Shown: positions 29,573 to 39,623, counted from the stretch's first letter. The stretch is 64,000 nucleotides of DNA from Xanthomonas sp. 10-10 (GCF_040182365.1 NZ_CP144460.1:1426001-1490000); one strand, 5' to 3'. The notes: generated from the letters alone by a model not told the origin. Numbers and translations: made by a program.

Positions 29573-31789
29573 ATGTCAGCCAGCCGGTCGCTCAAGATCA
29601 GCGCGCTTGCCGTTGCCGTCGTTTCGCTTCTCCCGTTCCACGCTGCTGCACAGCAGGCTTCTGGCGACGACGGTGTCGTGCGTCTGGATGCGGTCAAGGT
29701 CACGGTCGAACGTCGTTCGGAAGATTCCAAGGATGTGCCGGTGTCGGCCAGCGTGCTGCGCCCGGAATTTCTGGACGCCATCTCCACCAGCGGCTCGGAC
29801 ATCCGCGTGCTGGCGGGCAAGGCGCCCAGCCTCAACATCGAATCGTCCAATGGCCGTGTGTTCCCGCGCGTGTACATCCGCGGCTACGGCAACACCGACT
29901 TCAATACCTACGCCTCGCAGCCGGTGTCGCTGATCTATGACGACGTGGTGCAGGAAAACGCGTTCCTGAAGGGCTTCCCGATCTTCGATCTGGAAGGCCT
30001 GGAAGTGCTGCGCGGCCCGCAGGGCACGCTGTTCGGCCGCAATACGCCGGCCGGCGTGGTCAAGTTCAACTCGGTCAAGCCGACCATCGGCGCCAATGAT
30101 GGCTACGCCAGCCTGTCCTATGGCACCTACGGCACCATGACCCTGGAAAGCGGCCTGAGCATCGCGATGGGCGAGCATTGGGCAGCGCGCCTGTCCACCT
30201 TGGGCCAGCGCCGCGACGACTGGGTGGAAAACCGCGACGGCCGCGATCTGGAAGGCTATACCGACTCGGCCGTGCGCCTGCAGCTGCTGTACCAGGCCAG
30301 CGACGATTTCAGTGCCCTGTTCAACGCGCATGCGCGTCACCTGGATGGCACCGCGCGCCTGTTCCGCGCCAACATCATCCAGCCCGGCACCAACCAGCTG
30401 GTGGACGGCTTCGACGAAGAGAAGTCCTTCATCGACGGCGCCAACACCCAGGAACTGCAGACCTATGGCGGCAGCGCCAACCTGACCTGGGACCTGGGCG
30501 ACATCGCGCTGCACTCGATCACCGCGTATGAGGGCATCGGCAAGTACTACAGCCGTGGCGACATCGACGGTGGCTTCGGCGCGGTGTTCGCACCGCCGTC
30601 CGGTCCGGGCGTGATTCCGTTCCCGGTGGAAACCGCCGGCGGCATCAAGAGCCTGGACCAGTACAGCCAGGAACTGCGCGCCGAATCGCAGTACGAGGGC
30701 CCGCTCAACTGGCAGGCCGGCCTGTACTACTTCCACGACGATGTGGAAGGCGAGAACTACACCTACAACACCTTCAGCGGCGGCGATCTGGCCAGCTACC
30801 AGCTGACCCGCCAGCGCAACACCTCGTGGGCGGCATTCGGCTCGTTGAACTATGCGGCCACCGATCGCCTTAACCTGCGCGCCGGCATCCGCTACACCTA
30901 CGACAAGAAGACCTTCGACGTGCTGGCGCTGGACCGCGTCACGCTGGTCGAGCCGTCCAGCGGCGAGACCGACAACTCCAAGGTCACCGGCGATCTGGCG
31001 GCCACCTTCGCCATCAACGACGACGTCAACGTGTACGCCCGTGCGGCACGTGGCTTCCGCGGCGCCAGCTTCGGCGTGCCCTCGGGCACCGCGCCGCTGA
31101 CCGTGGCCGAGCCGGAGACGGTGGATTCGTTCGAGATCGGCATCAAGTCGGACCTGTTCGACAACCGCGCGCGCCTGAGCTTCGACATCTACGATTTCCG
31201 CGTCAAGAACCAGCAGCTCACCGCAGTGGGCGGCGTCTCCAACGACGTGCGCCTGCTCAACGCCGACAAGACCAAGGCGCGCGGCGCCGAGTTCGACTTC
31301 GAAGCGCTGCTCACCCAGAACCTGCGCGTCACCGCCGGCGGCGCCTACAACTGGACCCGCATCGACGACCCGAGCCTGTCGGTGGGCGTGTGCCGCACCT
31401 GCACCGTGACCGACCCGCTCAATGCGGCCGGCAACGCCATCATCGACGGCAACGATCTGCCGCAGGCTGCCAAGTGGATGGCCAACGCCACGCTGCGTTA
31501 CGGCATCCCGATGGGCAACGATGGCGAGCTGTTCTTCTACACCGACTGGTCCTACCGCAGCGAAGTGAATTTCTTCCTGTACGACTCCAAGGAGTTCACC
31601 GGCCAGCCGCTGGTCGAAGGCGGCGCCAAGATCGGTTACAACTGGGGCGCGGGCGCGTACGAGTTGTCGGTGTTCTGCCGCAACTGCACCAACCAGATCC
31701 GCGTGACCGGTGCGATCGACTTCAACAACCTCACCGGCTTCATCAACGACCCGCGCATCGTCGGTGCGCAGTTCCGCGCCAACTTCTGA
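29573..31789 (+). CDS. TonB-dependent outer-membrane receptor
   Basis: 738-residue receptor of the iron-complex/other-ligand type. The signal peptide is MSASRSLKISALAVAVVSLLPFHAAAQQ with cleavage after about residue 26. The plug domain begins near VRLDAVKVTVERR (TonB box region), with the plug motif LEGLEVLRGPQGTLFGRNT near residue 140. The C-terminal barrel ends in phenylalanine (QFRANF), as outer-membrane barrels do. It is followed by a strong terminator and then a secreted nucleoside hydrolase; the ligand is unknown. A nucleoside or related compound is a possibility from context. Confidence 0.93.
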   Translation: MSASRSLKISALAVAVVSLLPFHAAAQQASGDDGVVRLDAVKVTVERRSEDSKDVPVSASVLRPEFLDAISTSGSDIRVLAGKAPSLNIESSNGRVFPRVYIRGYGNTDFNTYASQPVSLIYDDVVQENAFLKGFPIFDLEGLEVLRGPQGTLFGRNTPAGVVKFNSVKPTIGANDGYASLSYGTYGTMTLESGLSIAMGEHWAARLSTLGQRRDDWVENRDGRDLEGYTDSAVRLQLLYQASDDFSALFNAHARHLDGTARLFRANIIQPGTNQLVDGFDEEKSFIDGANTQELQTYGGSANLTWDLGDIALHSITAYEGIGKYYSRGDIDGGFGAVFAPPSGPGVIPFPVETAGGIKSLDQYSQELRAESQYEGPLNWQAGLYYFHDDVEGENYTYNTFSGGDLASYQLTRQRNTSWAAFGSLNYAATDRLNLRAGIRYTYDKKTFDVLALDRVTLVEPSSGETDNSKVTGDLAATFAINDDVNVYARAARGFRGASFGVPSGTAPLTVAEPETVDSFEIGIKSDLFDNRARLSFDIYDFRVKNQQLTAVGGVSNDVRLLNADKTKARGAEFDFEALLTQNLRVTAGGAYNWTRIDDPSLSVGVCRTCTVTDPLNAAGNAIIDGNDLPQAAKWMANATLRYGIPMGNDGELFFYTDWSYRSEVNFFLYDSKEFTGQPLVEGGAKIGYNWGAGAYELSVFCRNCTNQIRVTGAIDFNNLTGFINDPRIVGAQFRANF

Positions 31790-31814
31790 TCGGCGTGTTG
31801 GTGTAGCACGATTG

Positions 31815-31845
31815 AACCGCCGGCTATGATGCCGGCGGTTTTTTT
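31815..31845 (+). terminator. Intrinsic terminator after TonB-dependent receptor
   Basis: Ten-base stem AACCGCCGGC / GCCGGCGGTT, 6-base loop and T run, immediately after the receptor stop. It should separate the receptor transcript from the nucleoside hydrolase. Confidence 0.9.
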
Positions 31846-31865
31846 ATGGCGGCAGGAGTAGGTGC

Positions 31866-32867
31866 ATGCAGCGCAGATGGCGAAACATGTGGTGGATGCT
31901 GGGGCTGTGGTGTGCGTCGGCAGTGGCATGGGCGCAGACGCCTGCCGTGACCGCAGCGCAGGCGGCGCCAACGCCCGCATCCACCGAGTTGCTGGTGGTC
32001 TCCACCGATATCGGCGACGACATCGACGATGCGTTTGCGCTCGGGCTGTTGCTGCGTAGCCCGCAGCTGCGCGTGTTGGGCATCGCATCGGCCTGGGGCG
32101 ATACCAGTTTGCGTGCGCAGCTGCTGCAGCGCCTGTTGCAGCAGGCCGGACGTAGCGAGATTCCGTTGGCGGTGGGCGCGCGCACCACCAGCACGATTCC
32201 CTTCAGCCAGGCGCGCTGGGCGTCCAAGGGGCAGTTGCCGGGCAAGTTGCCGGATGCGGCGGCGATGATCCTGCAGCAGGCGCGCCTGCATCCGGGCGAG
32301 GTGACCTTGCTGGTGTTGGGGCCGATGACCGACGCCGCACTGGCGCAGCGGCGCGACCCGGCCGGCTTTGCCAAGCTCAAGCGCATCGTGGCGATGGGCG
32401 GGTCGGTACGCGTTGGCTATGGCAAGTCGGCGTATCGGCCGGCCAGTGCGCCGGCGCCGGAGTACAACATCCTCTCCGATGTGTCGGCGGCGCAGCAGGT
32501 GTTCGCGGCCGGCGTGCCGATCGTGTTGCTGCCGCTGGATGCCACCCAGATCACGCTGGAAGAACCCGAACGCGTCGCGCTGTTTGCGCACGGCGATGAT
32601 CTGACCGATGCGCTCACCCAGCTGTATTACCAGTGGCGCAATACCGACCAGCCCTGGGCCAGCGCCACGCCGACCCTGTTCGACGCAGTGCCGGTGGCCT
32701 GGCTGCTGCGCCCCGACCTGTGCCCGACCACGCCATTGCATCTGGAGGTCGATGCGCAGGGGTACACCCGCGAGGGCAAAGGCACCGCGAACGTGCAGGC
32801 GTGCCTGCGTGCGGACAAGCCAGCGTTGATCGAGATGTACATGCGCACGTTGTTGCAGTTGCACTAA
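31866..32867 (+). CDS. Secreted nucleoside hydrolase (IUNH family)
   Basis: Inosine-uridine-type nucleoside hydrolase with a signal peptide (MQRRWRNMWWMLGLWCASAVAWA), 333 residues. The calcium-binding aspartate cluster DIGDDIDDAFAL is at residues 48-59; ITLEEPERVALF and SATPTLFDAVPVAWLL are family C-terminal features. It is predicted to release bases from nucleosides in the periplasm. It starts about 77 bases after the TonB-dependent receptor, although a terminator lies between them, so it may have its own promoter or be read through. Confidence 0.9.
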   Translation: MQRRWRNMWWMLGLWCASAVAWAQTPAVTAAQAAPTPASTELLVVSTDIGDDIDDAFALGLLLRSPQLRVLGIASAWGDTSLRAQLLQRLLQQAGRSEIPLAVGARTTSTIPFSQARWASKGQLPGKLPDAAAMILQQARLHPGEVTLLVLGPMTDAALAQRRDPAGFAKLKRIVAMGGSVRVGYGKSAYRPASAPAPEYNILSDVSAAQQVFAAGVPIVLLPLDATQITLEEPERVALFAHGDDLTDALTQLYYQWRNTDQPWASATPTLFDAVPVAWLLRPDLCPTTPLHLEVDAQGYTREGKGTANVQACLRADKPALIEMYMRTLLQLH

Positions 32868-33443
32868 GAGCGGCGAACGAAACGGCTTTACGGCGATAGT
32901 GCTGCAACTTGGCTGCAGGGCCCTTGCCCGCCCAGCGTCGCGGGACACGCCGTGAATCCGTCCATGGAGGCTCTTACGCGGCATCCATGCCGCGTAAGGT
33001 CCCGCGACGCTGGGCGGGCAAGGGCCCGTCGAGATGGTCGGTGTGCTTGGTTTTTATAAAGCAGCCGACCAGCCGTCTGGTGCGGTGTCCTCGCCGGTTG
33101 CGGGACCGTGTGGCGGCATGGATGCCGCCACCGAGCCCCCAAGGATGGGTTCACGGCGTGTCCCGCGAGCGGTGAGGGCGCCGCGCCCTGGACCCACCGA
33201 GCTTTTGACTTAAGCATCGGATCGCGCCCAAACGCCGCCACGGTTCTAAATCTCGATGGCTTTAGGTGTTTTGTCTCAATGGACGGGGACAGTGCGGCTG
33301 GTCGGGCCGCCGGTGCCATCGCGACGCTCGCACAGCGGCACACGATCACCGCCCATCGGTAAGTCCATGCGTCGCCTCATAGCGGCCATCGGCGACACGA
33401 TTGGCGTCGCTATACTTGCGTCCTCAGTCATGGGGTAGCGCGA
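32868..33443. repeat. Intergenic repeat pair (two inverted modules)
   Basis: 576 bases with no gene. A 29-base segment at 32918-32946 (GGGCCCTTGCCCGCCCAGCG then TCGCGGGAC) recurs as its exact reverse complement at 32999-33027. Inside it is a 12-base palindrome (32973-32998, arms CTTACGCGGCAT). A second copy of the same ~48-base module lies in opposite orientation at about 33110-33163 with hairpin GTGGCGGCAT / ATGCCGCCAC. The stretch from CACGCCGTGAA to CATGCCGC is shared. It looks like a dispersed intergenic repeat family, not REP. Confidence 0.8.
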
Positions 33444-36400
33444 ATGGACAGCCGGGAATCAGGGATGAGGTGGTCGGGTACACGGCGCATGTTGCTGTGG
33501 GTGGTGTTGCTGAGCGTGGCGATCGGCGCGGTGGCGTGCAAGCGCAACGAAAGTGGCCAATTGCCCGCCGCCAGCGGCGAGGCGATCAAGGCCGACAAGC
33601 AGGCCATCACCGGATTCGCGTTGGCGCGTGCCTATCCCGACCAGGCCGGCGACGGTCTGTCGCTGGCGCTGGAATTCTCGCGTCCGCTGGTGGGGACGCA
33701 GGATTTCGATGCGCTGGTGCGCTTCGAGGAGAAGGTCGGCACCGGCGACAGCAGCTGGACGCTGTCCGATGACGGCAAGACGCTGCGTTACCCGTACGTG
33801 GAGGCGGCCAAGGACTACACGGTACTGATCGACGCCAACCTGCTGGCCGCCGATGGTAGTCGCCTGGGCAAGCCGCTCAAGCAGAAGGTCTACACCGGCG
33901 CGCTCAAGCCAGTGGTCGGGTTCGCTTCGCAAGGCAGCGTGCTGCCGGCGCGCGAAAGCCGCGGCCTGCCGGTGGTGTCGGTCAACGTGCCGGAAGTGGA
34001 CGTGGAGTTCCTGCGCGTGCGCGAAAAGTCGCTGCCGGCGTTCTTCCAGCAGTTTCAGCGCGGCGGTCGTCGCGGCAGTTGGGAGCTTGAGAGCCAATAC
34101 AGTGGCAAACAACCGCTGTCCAAGCTGGCCGACCCGGTCTACGTCAACCGGTTCATCCTGGGCGGCAAGCAGAACGAGCGTGTGCTGACCTACCTGCCGA
34201 CGCAGGACATCAAGGAACTGCAGGAGCCTGGCCTGTATTTTGCGGTGATGAAGCGCGCCGGTAGTTTCGAGAGCGAGCAAGAGACCGCGTTCTTCACCGT
34301 CAGCGACATCGGCCTGCACACGCGCGCCTACAAGGACAAGCTGTTCGTGCACACCGCTTCGCTGCAGAGCGGCGAGCCGATCAAGAACGTGGAAGTGCGC
34401 ATCCTCGATGCCAAGGGCGAGCTGTTCCTCAAGGCCGCCACCGACGGCAACGGCAATGCGCTGCTCAACTACACGCTCGATGCCGGCCACGTGCTGGTGG
34501 CGCGCAGCAAGACCGACGTCTCGTTGCTGCCGTTCAACCAGCCGGCGCTGGACCTGAGCGAGTTTGCGGTGGCCGGTCGCCAGAGTGCGTGGTTCGACGT
34601 GTTCGCCTGGGCCGGCCGCGATCTGTATCGCCCCGGCGAGACCATGCGCGTGTCGGCGATCCTGCGCGACAACGACGGCAAGCCCACCAAGCCGCAGCCG
34701 GTGTTCCTGCGCCTGAAGCAGCCGGACGGCAAGACCTTCCGCGAAACCAAGCTGCAACCCGGCCAACAGGGCTACTTCGAATTCACCCAGCAGATTCCGG
34801 CCGACGCGCCCACCGGCCGCTGGCAGGTGGAGTTCCGTACCGACCCGGCCAGCAAGGATGCCGTGCAGGGCATGACGGTGCGGGTGGAAGAGTTCCTGCC
34901 CGAGCGCATGAAGCTGGACCTGGATGCCGCGCAAAAGACCTTGAGCGCCGGCCAGCCGTTCAAGCTGGTCGCCAATGCCGCGTATCTGTATGGCGCGCCG
35001 GCCGATGGCAACCGCTTCACCGCCAAGCTGGCGGTCAGCGTCGAGCAGCATCCGCTCGAGTCCTTGCCGGGCTGGTTCTTCGGCGACCCCACACTGGAGC
35101 TGCCGCGCGAAGCCAAGGACGTGATCGATACCACGTTCGGCAGCGACGGCATCCTGCGCGAAGACATCGCGCTGCCGGCCGAAGCCAAGCCGGTCAGCAC
35201 GATCGCCGCGGTGGTGTCCGGCAGCGTCTACGAGACCGGCGGGCGCACCGTCACCCGCACAGTCAAGCGGGTGCTGTGGCCGGCCAAGGCGCTGGTCGGC
35301 GTGCGCCCCCTGTTCGACGACAAGGACGGCGCCGATGCCAACGGCAGCGCGCGGTTCGAGCTCACCCGCGTGGATGCCGACGGCAAGCCGCAGCCGGCCA
35401 AGGGCCTGAAGGCCACGCTGGTGCGCGAGCTGCGCGACTATCACTGGAACTACACCGACGACCATTGGGACTACGACTTCACCCGCCGCTTCGAGAACAA
35501 GGACACCCGCACGCTCGATGTGGGCAGCGGCAATGCCAAGCTCGATTTCCCAGTGGAATGGGGCGAGTACCGCCTGGACGTGTTCGACCCGGCCACCGGG
35601 CTGACCACGCGTTACCCGTTCCGCGCCGGCTGGAGCTGGAACGACGAAAACCGCGGCCTGGACGCGCGCCCGGACAAGGTCAAGCTGGCGCTGGACAAGA
35701 CCGGCTACCGTGCCGGCGACACGCTCACCGTCACGCTGACCCCGCCGCATGCCGGCAAGGGCGTGCTGCTGGTGGAAAGCGACAAGCTGCTGTACGTGCA
35801 GGACATCGACGTCAAGCCGGGTAGCACGTTCGACATTCCGGTGACCGAGGCCTGGGAGCGTCACGACGTCTACGTCACCGCGCTGGTGTTCCGCGGCGGC
35901 ACCGCGCCGAGCAAGATCACTCCCGCGCGTGCGGTGGGTGTGGCGTATGTGCCGATGGATCGCAAGGCGCGCCGCGTGGCGGTCGGCCTGTCCGCGCCCA
36001 AGCAGATGCGCCCGGAGCAATCGCTGCCGGTGACGGTGAGCGTGCCGGAACTGGCGGGCAAGGCGGCGCACGTCACCATCTCGGCGGTGGATGTCGGGAT
36101 TCTCAACATCACCCGCTTCCCGGTGCCCGATGCCAACGCGCAGTTCTTTGCGCAGCGGCGCCTGGGCACCGATGCCTACGACATTTATGGCCGCGTGATC
36201 GAGAGTTTCGAAGGCGCCAGCGGCAAGCTCAAGTTCGGCGGCGACATGGCGCTGGAAGCCTTGCCGCAGGCCAAGCGCCCGACTGCGCGCGTGCAGACCG
36301 TGGACCTGTTTTCCGGGTCGGTGACGCTCGATGCCCGTGGCAATGCGCGCGTGCAACTGCCGGTGCCGGATTTCAACGGCACGTTGCGGGTGTCGGCACT

Positions 36401-38366
36401 GGTGTATTCGGACACGCGCTACGGCAACCGCGACATGGAAACCATCGTGCGTGCGCCGATCCTGGCCGAAGCCAGCATGCCGCGCGTAATGGCGCCGGGC
36501 GACCGCAGTACGGTGACGCTGGACGTGCAGAATTTCACCGGCAAGCCGGGCGAGTTCAATGTGCGTGTGGATGGCATCGGCCCGCTGTCGATTGCCGAGG
36601 CGGCGCGCAGCATCAAGCTGGGCGTGGATGCCAAGCAGACGCTGAGCTTCCCGCTGACGGCCACTGAAGGCTATAGCGTGGCCAAGGTGCGCGTACGCGT
36701 GGACGGCAATGGGTTCAAGGCCGACCGCAACTACGAGCTGCCGGTACGTGCCGGGTGGCCGCAGGTGCTGCGCACGCAGACGCGCGTGCTCGACCCGCTG
36801 GCACCGGTCGCCCTGGACAGCGCCAATGCCGATGGCCTGATGGCCGGTTCGGTCACCGCGCGCATGCTGGTCAGCCCGCTACCGCCGATTCCGTTCGCCA
36901 GCGCCATGCAGGGCGCGCTGGAGTATCCGTATGGCTGCGCCGAACAGACCACCAGCAAGGGGTATGCCGCGCTGCTGCTCGACGAGGCCACTGCCAAGGC
37001 GCTGGGCACCAAGGGGCTGGATGCGGCCACGCGCCGCGAGCGCATGGAAGGCGCGTTCGGCCGCCTGGCGTCGATGCAGATCGCCAGCGGGCATTTTTCG
37101 ATATGGGGCGACGATGGCTACGTCAATCCGGGCTTGACCCCGTACATCGCCGAGTTCCTGCTCGATGCCAAGGACGCCGGCTTTGCGGTGCCCGACAACG
37201 TGCTGCAGAAGGCGCTCAACCGCCTCAGCGAAGACCTGCTGTCCGGCGGCAACGAGTTCTATGGGCAGGACCGCCGCGACAATCTGAAGTTCGCCAACCA
37301 GGCGTGGTCCGGCTACGTGCTGGCACGCGTCAACCGCGCTCCGCTGGGCACGCTGCGCGCGCTGTACGACAACCAGCGCAGCAAGGCGCTGACTGGCCTG
37401 TCGCTGGTGCATCTGGGTGCGGCGCTGTCGATGCAGGGCGACACCAAGCGGGGCGAGGCGGCGATCAAGGCTGGCTTCGCCAAGGACAGTTCCGAGCGGC
37501 CGCCGTATTTCGGCGACTACGGCAGTGCGATTCGCGACGATGCCTTGATGATGGCCTTGCTGCACGAACGTGGCCTGTCCAAGCCCGAGTACGACACCCG
37601 CGTGGTGGCCCTGGGGCAGGCGCTGGATGCACGCCGTGCTGGCGGTGTGTTGTGGCTGAGCACGCAGGAGCAGATCGCGCTGGCGCGGCTCGGCAAGGCG
37701 TTGATGGTGGGGCAGGGCAAGCAGGTCTCGGGCAGCTTGACGGTGGGCGATGAGGTGCAGCAGATCGCACCGGCCCGTGTGTTCGCACGCAGCTTCGACA
37801 GTGCGGCGCTGGCCCGCGGCGTGCAGTTCGCGCCGCAGGGCGAGGCGCCGATGTATGCCAGCATTGAAGTGGCCGGCATCCCGCGTACCGCACCGGAGGC
37901 GGACACGCGTCACCTCAGCGTGGAGCGCAGCTGGTACACCACCGACGGCAAGCCGTGGACGCCGCGCGCGTTGAAGGAAGGCGAGGCGTTGATCGTGCGC
38001 GTCACCATCACCGCCAACGAATCGATGCCCGATGCCTTGCTCACCGATCTGTTGCCGGCCGGCCTGGAAATCGAGAATTTCAATCTCGGCGATGCCAAGC
38101 AATGGGCCGATGTGGTGGTGGACGGCATCGGCATCAGCGAGCGTTCCAGCGCCGCCGACGTCAAGCACGAAGAGTTCCGCGACGACCGTTATGTGGCCGC
38201 GCTGGCGCTGTCGTCGGGCAGCAAGGCGCAGGTGTATTACCTGGTGCGTGCGGTGACGCCGGGCACCTACACGGTGCCGCCGTCGCTGGTGGAAGACATG
38301 TACCGGCCGGAGTTGCGTGGCGTAGGCCGCACCACCCCGTCAACGATCACGGTGGTGCAGCCGTAA
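33444..38366 (+). CDS. Bacterial alpha-2-macroglobulin family lipoprotein
   Basis: Very large periplasmic lipoprotein, 1640 residues from ATG 33444 (Met8 is an alternative). The lipobox AVACKR puts the lipidated cysteine at about residue 32. The body has repeated beta-domains of the macroglobulin type, the bait-like region, and a thioester motif CAEQ at Cys1165-Gln1168 (YPYGCAEQTTSKG) followed by a helical thioester domain. Proteins of this group (YfhM-like) trap proteases that breach the envelope and commonly work with PBP1C, coded next door in many species. Here PBP1C is about 13.6 kb away. The end before RTTPSTITVVQP is complete. Confidence 0.96.
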   Translation: MDSRESGMRWSGTRRMLLWVVLLSVAIGAVACKRNESGQLPAASGEAIKADKQAITGFALARAYPDQAGDGLSLALEFSRPLVGTQDFDALVRFEEKVGTGDSSWTLSDDGKTLRYPYVEAAKDYTVLIDANLLAADGSRLGKPLKQKVYTGALKPVVGFASQGSVLPARESRGLPVVSVNVPEVDVEFLRVREKSLPAFFQQFQRGGRRGSWELESQYSGKQPLSKLADPVYVNRFILGGKQNERVLTYLPTQDIKELQEPGLYFAVMKRAGSFESEQETAFFTVSDIGLHTRAYKDKLFVHTASLQSGEPIKNVEVRILDAKGELFLKAATDGNGNALLNYTLDAGHVLVARSKTDVSLLPFNQPALDLSEFAVAGRQSAWFDVFAWAGRDLYRPGETMRVSAILRDNDGKPTKPQPVFLRLKQPDGKTFRETKLQPGQQGYFEFTQQIPADAPTGRWQVEFRTDPASKDAVQGMTVRVEEFLPERMKLDLDAAQKTLSAGQPFKLVANAAYLYGAPADGNRFTAKLAVSVEQHPLESLPGWFFGDPTLELPREAKDVIDTTFGSDGILREDIALPAEAKPVSTIAAVVSGSVYETGGRTVTRTVKRVLWPAKALVGVRPLFDDKDGADANGSARFELTRVDADGKPQPAKGLKATLVRELRDYHWNYTDDHWDYDFTRRFENKDTRTLDVGSGNAKLDFPVEWGEYRLDVFDPATGLTTRYPFRAGWSWNDENRGLDARPDKVKLALDKTGYRAGDTLTVTLTPPHAGKGVLLVESDKLLYVQDIDVKPGSTFDIPVTEAWERHDVYVTALVFRGGTAPSKITPARAVGVAYVPMDRKARRVAVGLSAPKQMRPEQSLPVTVSVPELAGKAAHVTISAVDVGILNITRFPVPDANAQFFAQRRLGTDAYDIYGRVIESFEGASGKLKFGGDMALEALPQAKRPTARVQTVDLFSGSVTLDARGNARVQLPVPDFNGTLRVSALVYSDTRYGNRDMETIVRAPILAEASMPRVMAPGDRSTVTLDVQNFTGKPGEFNVRVDGIGPLSIAEAARSIKLGVDAKQTLSFPLTATEGYSVAKVRVRVDGNGFKADRNYELPVRAGWPQVLRTQTRVLDPLAPVALDSANADGLMAGSVTARMLVSPLPPIPFASAMQGALEYPYGCAEQTTSKGYAALLLDEATAKALGTKGLDAATRRERMEGAFGRLASMQIASGHFSIWGDDGYVNPGLTPYIAEFLLDAKDAGFAVPDNVLQKALNRLSEDLLSGGNEFYGQDRRDNLKFANQAWSGYVLARVNRAPLGTLRALYDNQRSKALTGLSLVHLGAALSMQGDTKRGEAAIKAGFAKDSSERPPYFGDYGSAIRDDALMMALLHERGLSKPEYDTRVVALGQALDARRAGGVLWLSTQEQIALARLGKALMVGQGKQVSGSLTVGDEVQQIAPARVFARSFDSAALARGVQFAPQGEAPMYASIEVAGIPRTAPEADTRHLSVERSWYTTDGKPWTPRALKEGEALIVRVTITANESMPDALLTDLLPAGLEIENFNLGDAKQWADVVVDGIGISERSSAADVKHEEFRDDRYVAALALSSGSKAQVYYLVRAVTPGTYTVPPSLVEDMYRPELRGVGRTTPSTITVVQP

Positions 38367-38376
38367 GGCAACAAGG

Positions 38377-38444
38377 TAGGAGCGCGCTTGCGCGCGATGG
38401 GGCTTTCCCGGCAACGCCCCATCGCGCGCGAGCGCGCTCCTACG
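38377..38444. repeat. REP palindrome pair (family A), copy 1
   Basis: 68-base palindrome with arms beginning GTAGGAGCGCGCTTGCGCGC and its complement ending GCGCTCCTAC. It lies just after alpha-2-macroglobulin and about 70 bases before the RAYT transposase gene. It probably mobilises with that enzyme's help. Confidence 0.9.
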
Positions 38445-38517
38445 TTCGGGGTTTTCTCACCGAAGCGAGCGTCCGACTCCGATGCAAGGGTTTGCGCGGG
38501 CGGGTCAGCATGCATCG

Positions 38518-38985
38518 ATGACCAGCTCCATTTCCGCAGGACATCGGGCGCTACGTCGTGGCCGGCGCTCGCTTGCAAGGTGCTGCTATCTCCTCACCGC
38601 CACAACCTGGCAGCGGCGACGGGTGTTCGACGATTTTCCGCTGGCCGCGTCGGCGTGCCGCGCCTTTATCGCCGCAGTGCCGGAAGATGCCTCGTTGCTT
38701 GCCTGGGTGCTGATGCCGGACCACGTCCACTGGCTGGTGCAGCTGGGGGATGTGACGCCATTGGCGCGGACGGTGTCACGCATGAAGGCGGCAAGCACGC
38801 GTGCAGTCAATGAGCAACGCGGGGTGCGCGGTGCGGTTTGGACGCGCGCCTACCACGACCGTGCCTTGCGCAAAGAAGACGATCTGCGCATCGCGGCTCG
38901 CTACCTGATCGCCAATCCGCTGCGCGCCGGACTGGTTGAACGGGTTGGCGCTTATCCGTTCTGGGATGCCATCCGGCATCCGTAG
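38518..38985 (+). CDS. REP-associated tyrosine transposase (RAYT)
   Basis: Single-domain HUH/Y1 transposase of the IS200-like TnpA_REP family, 155 residues, thought to maintain REP sequences. The HUH motif HVH is at residues 69-71 (MPDHVHWLVQL), and the catalytic Tyr112 is in RAYHDRALRKEDD. It is flanked on both sides by family A REP palindromes. Its TAG stop codon lies within the start of the next REP copy (38982-38985, GTAG), a structure typical of RAYT units. It is apparently intact. Confidence 0.95.
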   Translation: MTSSISAGHRALRRGRRSLARCCYLLTATTWQRRRVFDDFPLAASACRAFIAAVPEDASLLAWVLMPDHVHWLVQLGDVTPLARTVSRMKAASTRAVNEQRGVRGAVWTRAYHDRALRKEDDLRIAARYLIANPLRAGLVERVGAYPFWDAIRHP

Positions 38986-39048
38986 GAGCGCGCTTGCGCG
39001 CGACGCGGCGTCCCCGGGAAAGCTCATCGCGCGCAAGCGCGCTCCTAC
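38982..39048. repeat. REP palindrome pair (family A), copy 2
   Basis: 67-base palindrome beginning GTAGGAGCGCGC and ending GCGCTCCTAC. Its first bases include the RAYT stop codon, so the gene end and the repeat overlap. Confidence 0.9.
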
Positions 39049-39254
39049 GTCGACGATACCGCTGCTTCGCATGTGGGGACATCGCCGCGCGCTGTCTTTT
39101 TGATGCGATGCGGGTGGCACACATAGGTCATTGCGACTGGCCGCGCTGGTGCGCCTTCCTAACGGTGGGGCGTCTTTACCTGATCGCCAATCCGCTGCGC
39201 CCGGATGTCCGCACGGGTTGGCGACTATCCATTCGGGGATGCCATCCGGCTTCC

Positions 39255-39321
39255 GTAGGAGCGCGCTTGCGCGCGACGCGGCGTCCCCGGGAAAGCTCAT
39301 CGCGCGCAAGCGCGCTCCTAC
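39255..39321. repeat. REP palindrome pair (family A), copy 3
   Basis: 67-base copy nearly identical to copy 2, exactly 273 bases downstream. Arms GTAGGAGCGCGC and GCGCTCCTAC. Confidence 0.9.
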
Positions 39322-39527
39322 GTCGACGATACCGCATGCTTCGCATGTGGGGACATCGCCGCGCGCTGTCTTTTTGATGCATGCGGGTGGCACACATAGG
39401 TCATTGCGACTGTTCATGCTGGCGCGCCTTCCTAACGGCGGGGCGTTTTTACCTGATCGCCAATCCGCTGCGCCCGGATGTCCGCACGGGTTGGCGACTA
39501 TCCATTCGGACATGCCGTCCGGCTTCC

Positions 39528-39595
39528 GTAGGAGCGCGCTTGCGCGCGATGCGGCTTCACCGGGAAAGCCACATCGCGCGCAAGCGCGCTCCTAC
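39528..39595. repeat. REP palindrome pair (family A), copy 4
   Basis: 68-base copy with central GCGGCTTCACCGGGAAAGCC, 273 bases after copy 3. It is followed directly by a half copy at 39624-39646 that keeps only the right arm (GCGCAAGCGCGCTCCTAC). Confidence 0.88.
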
Positions 39596-39623
39596 GTGCG
39601 ATTGGCGGCATCGGGAAAGGCAC

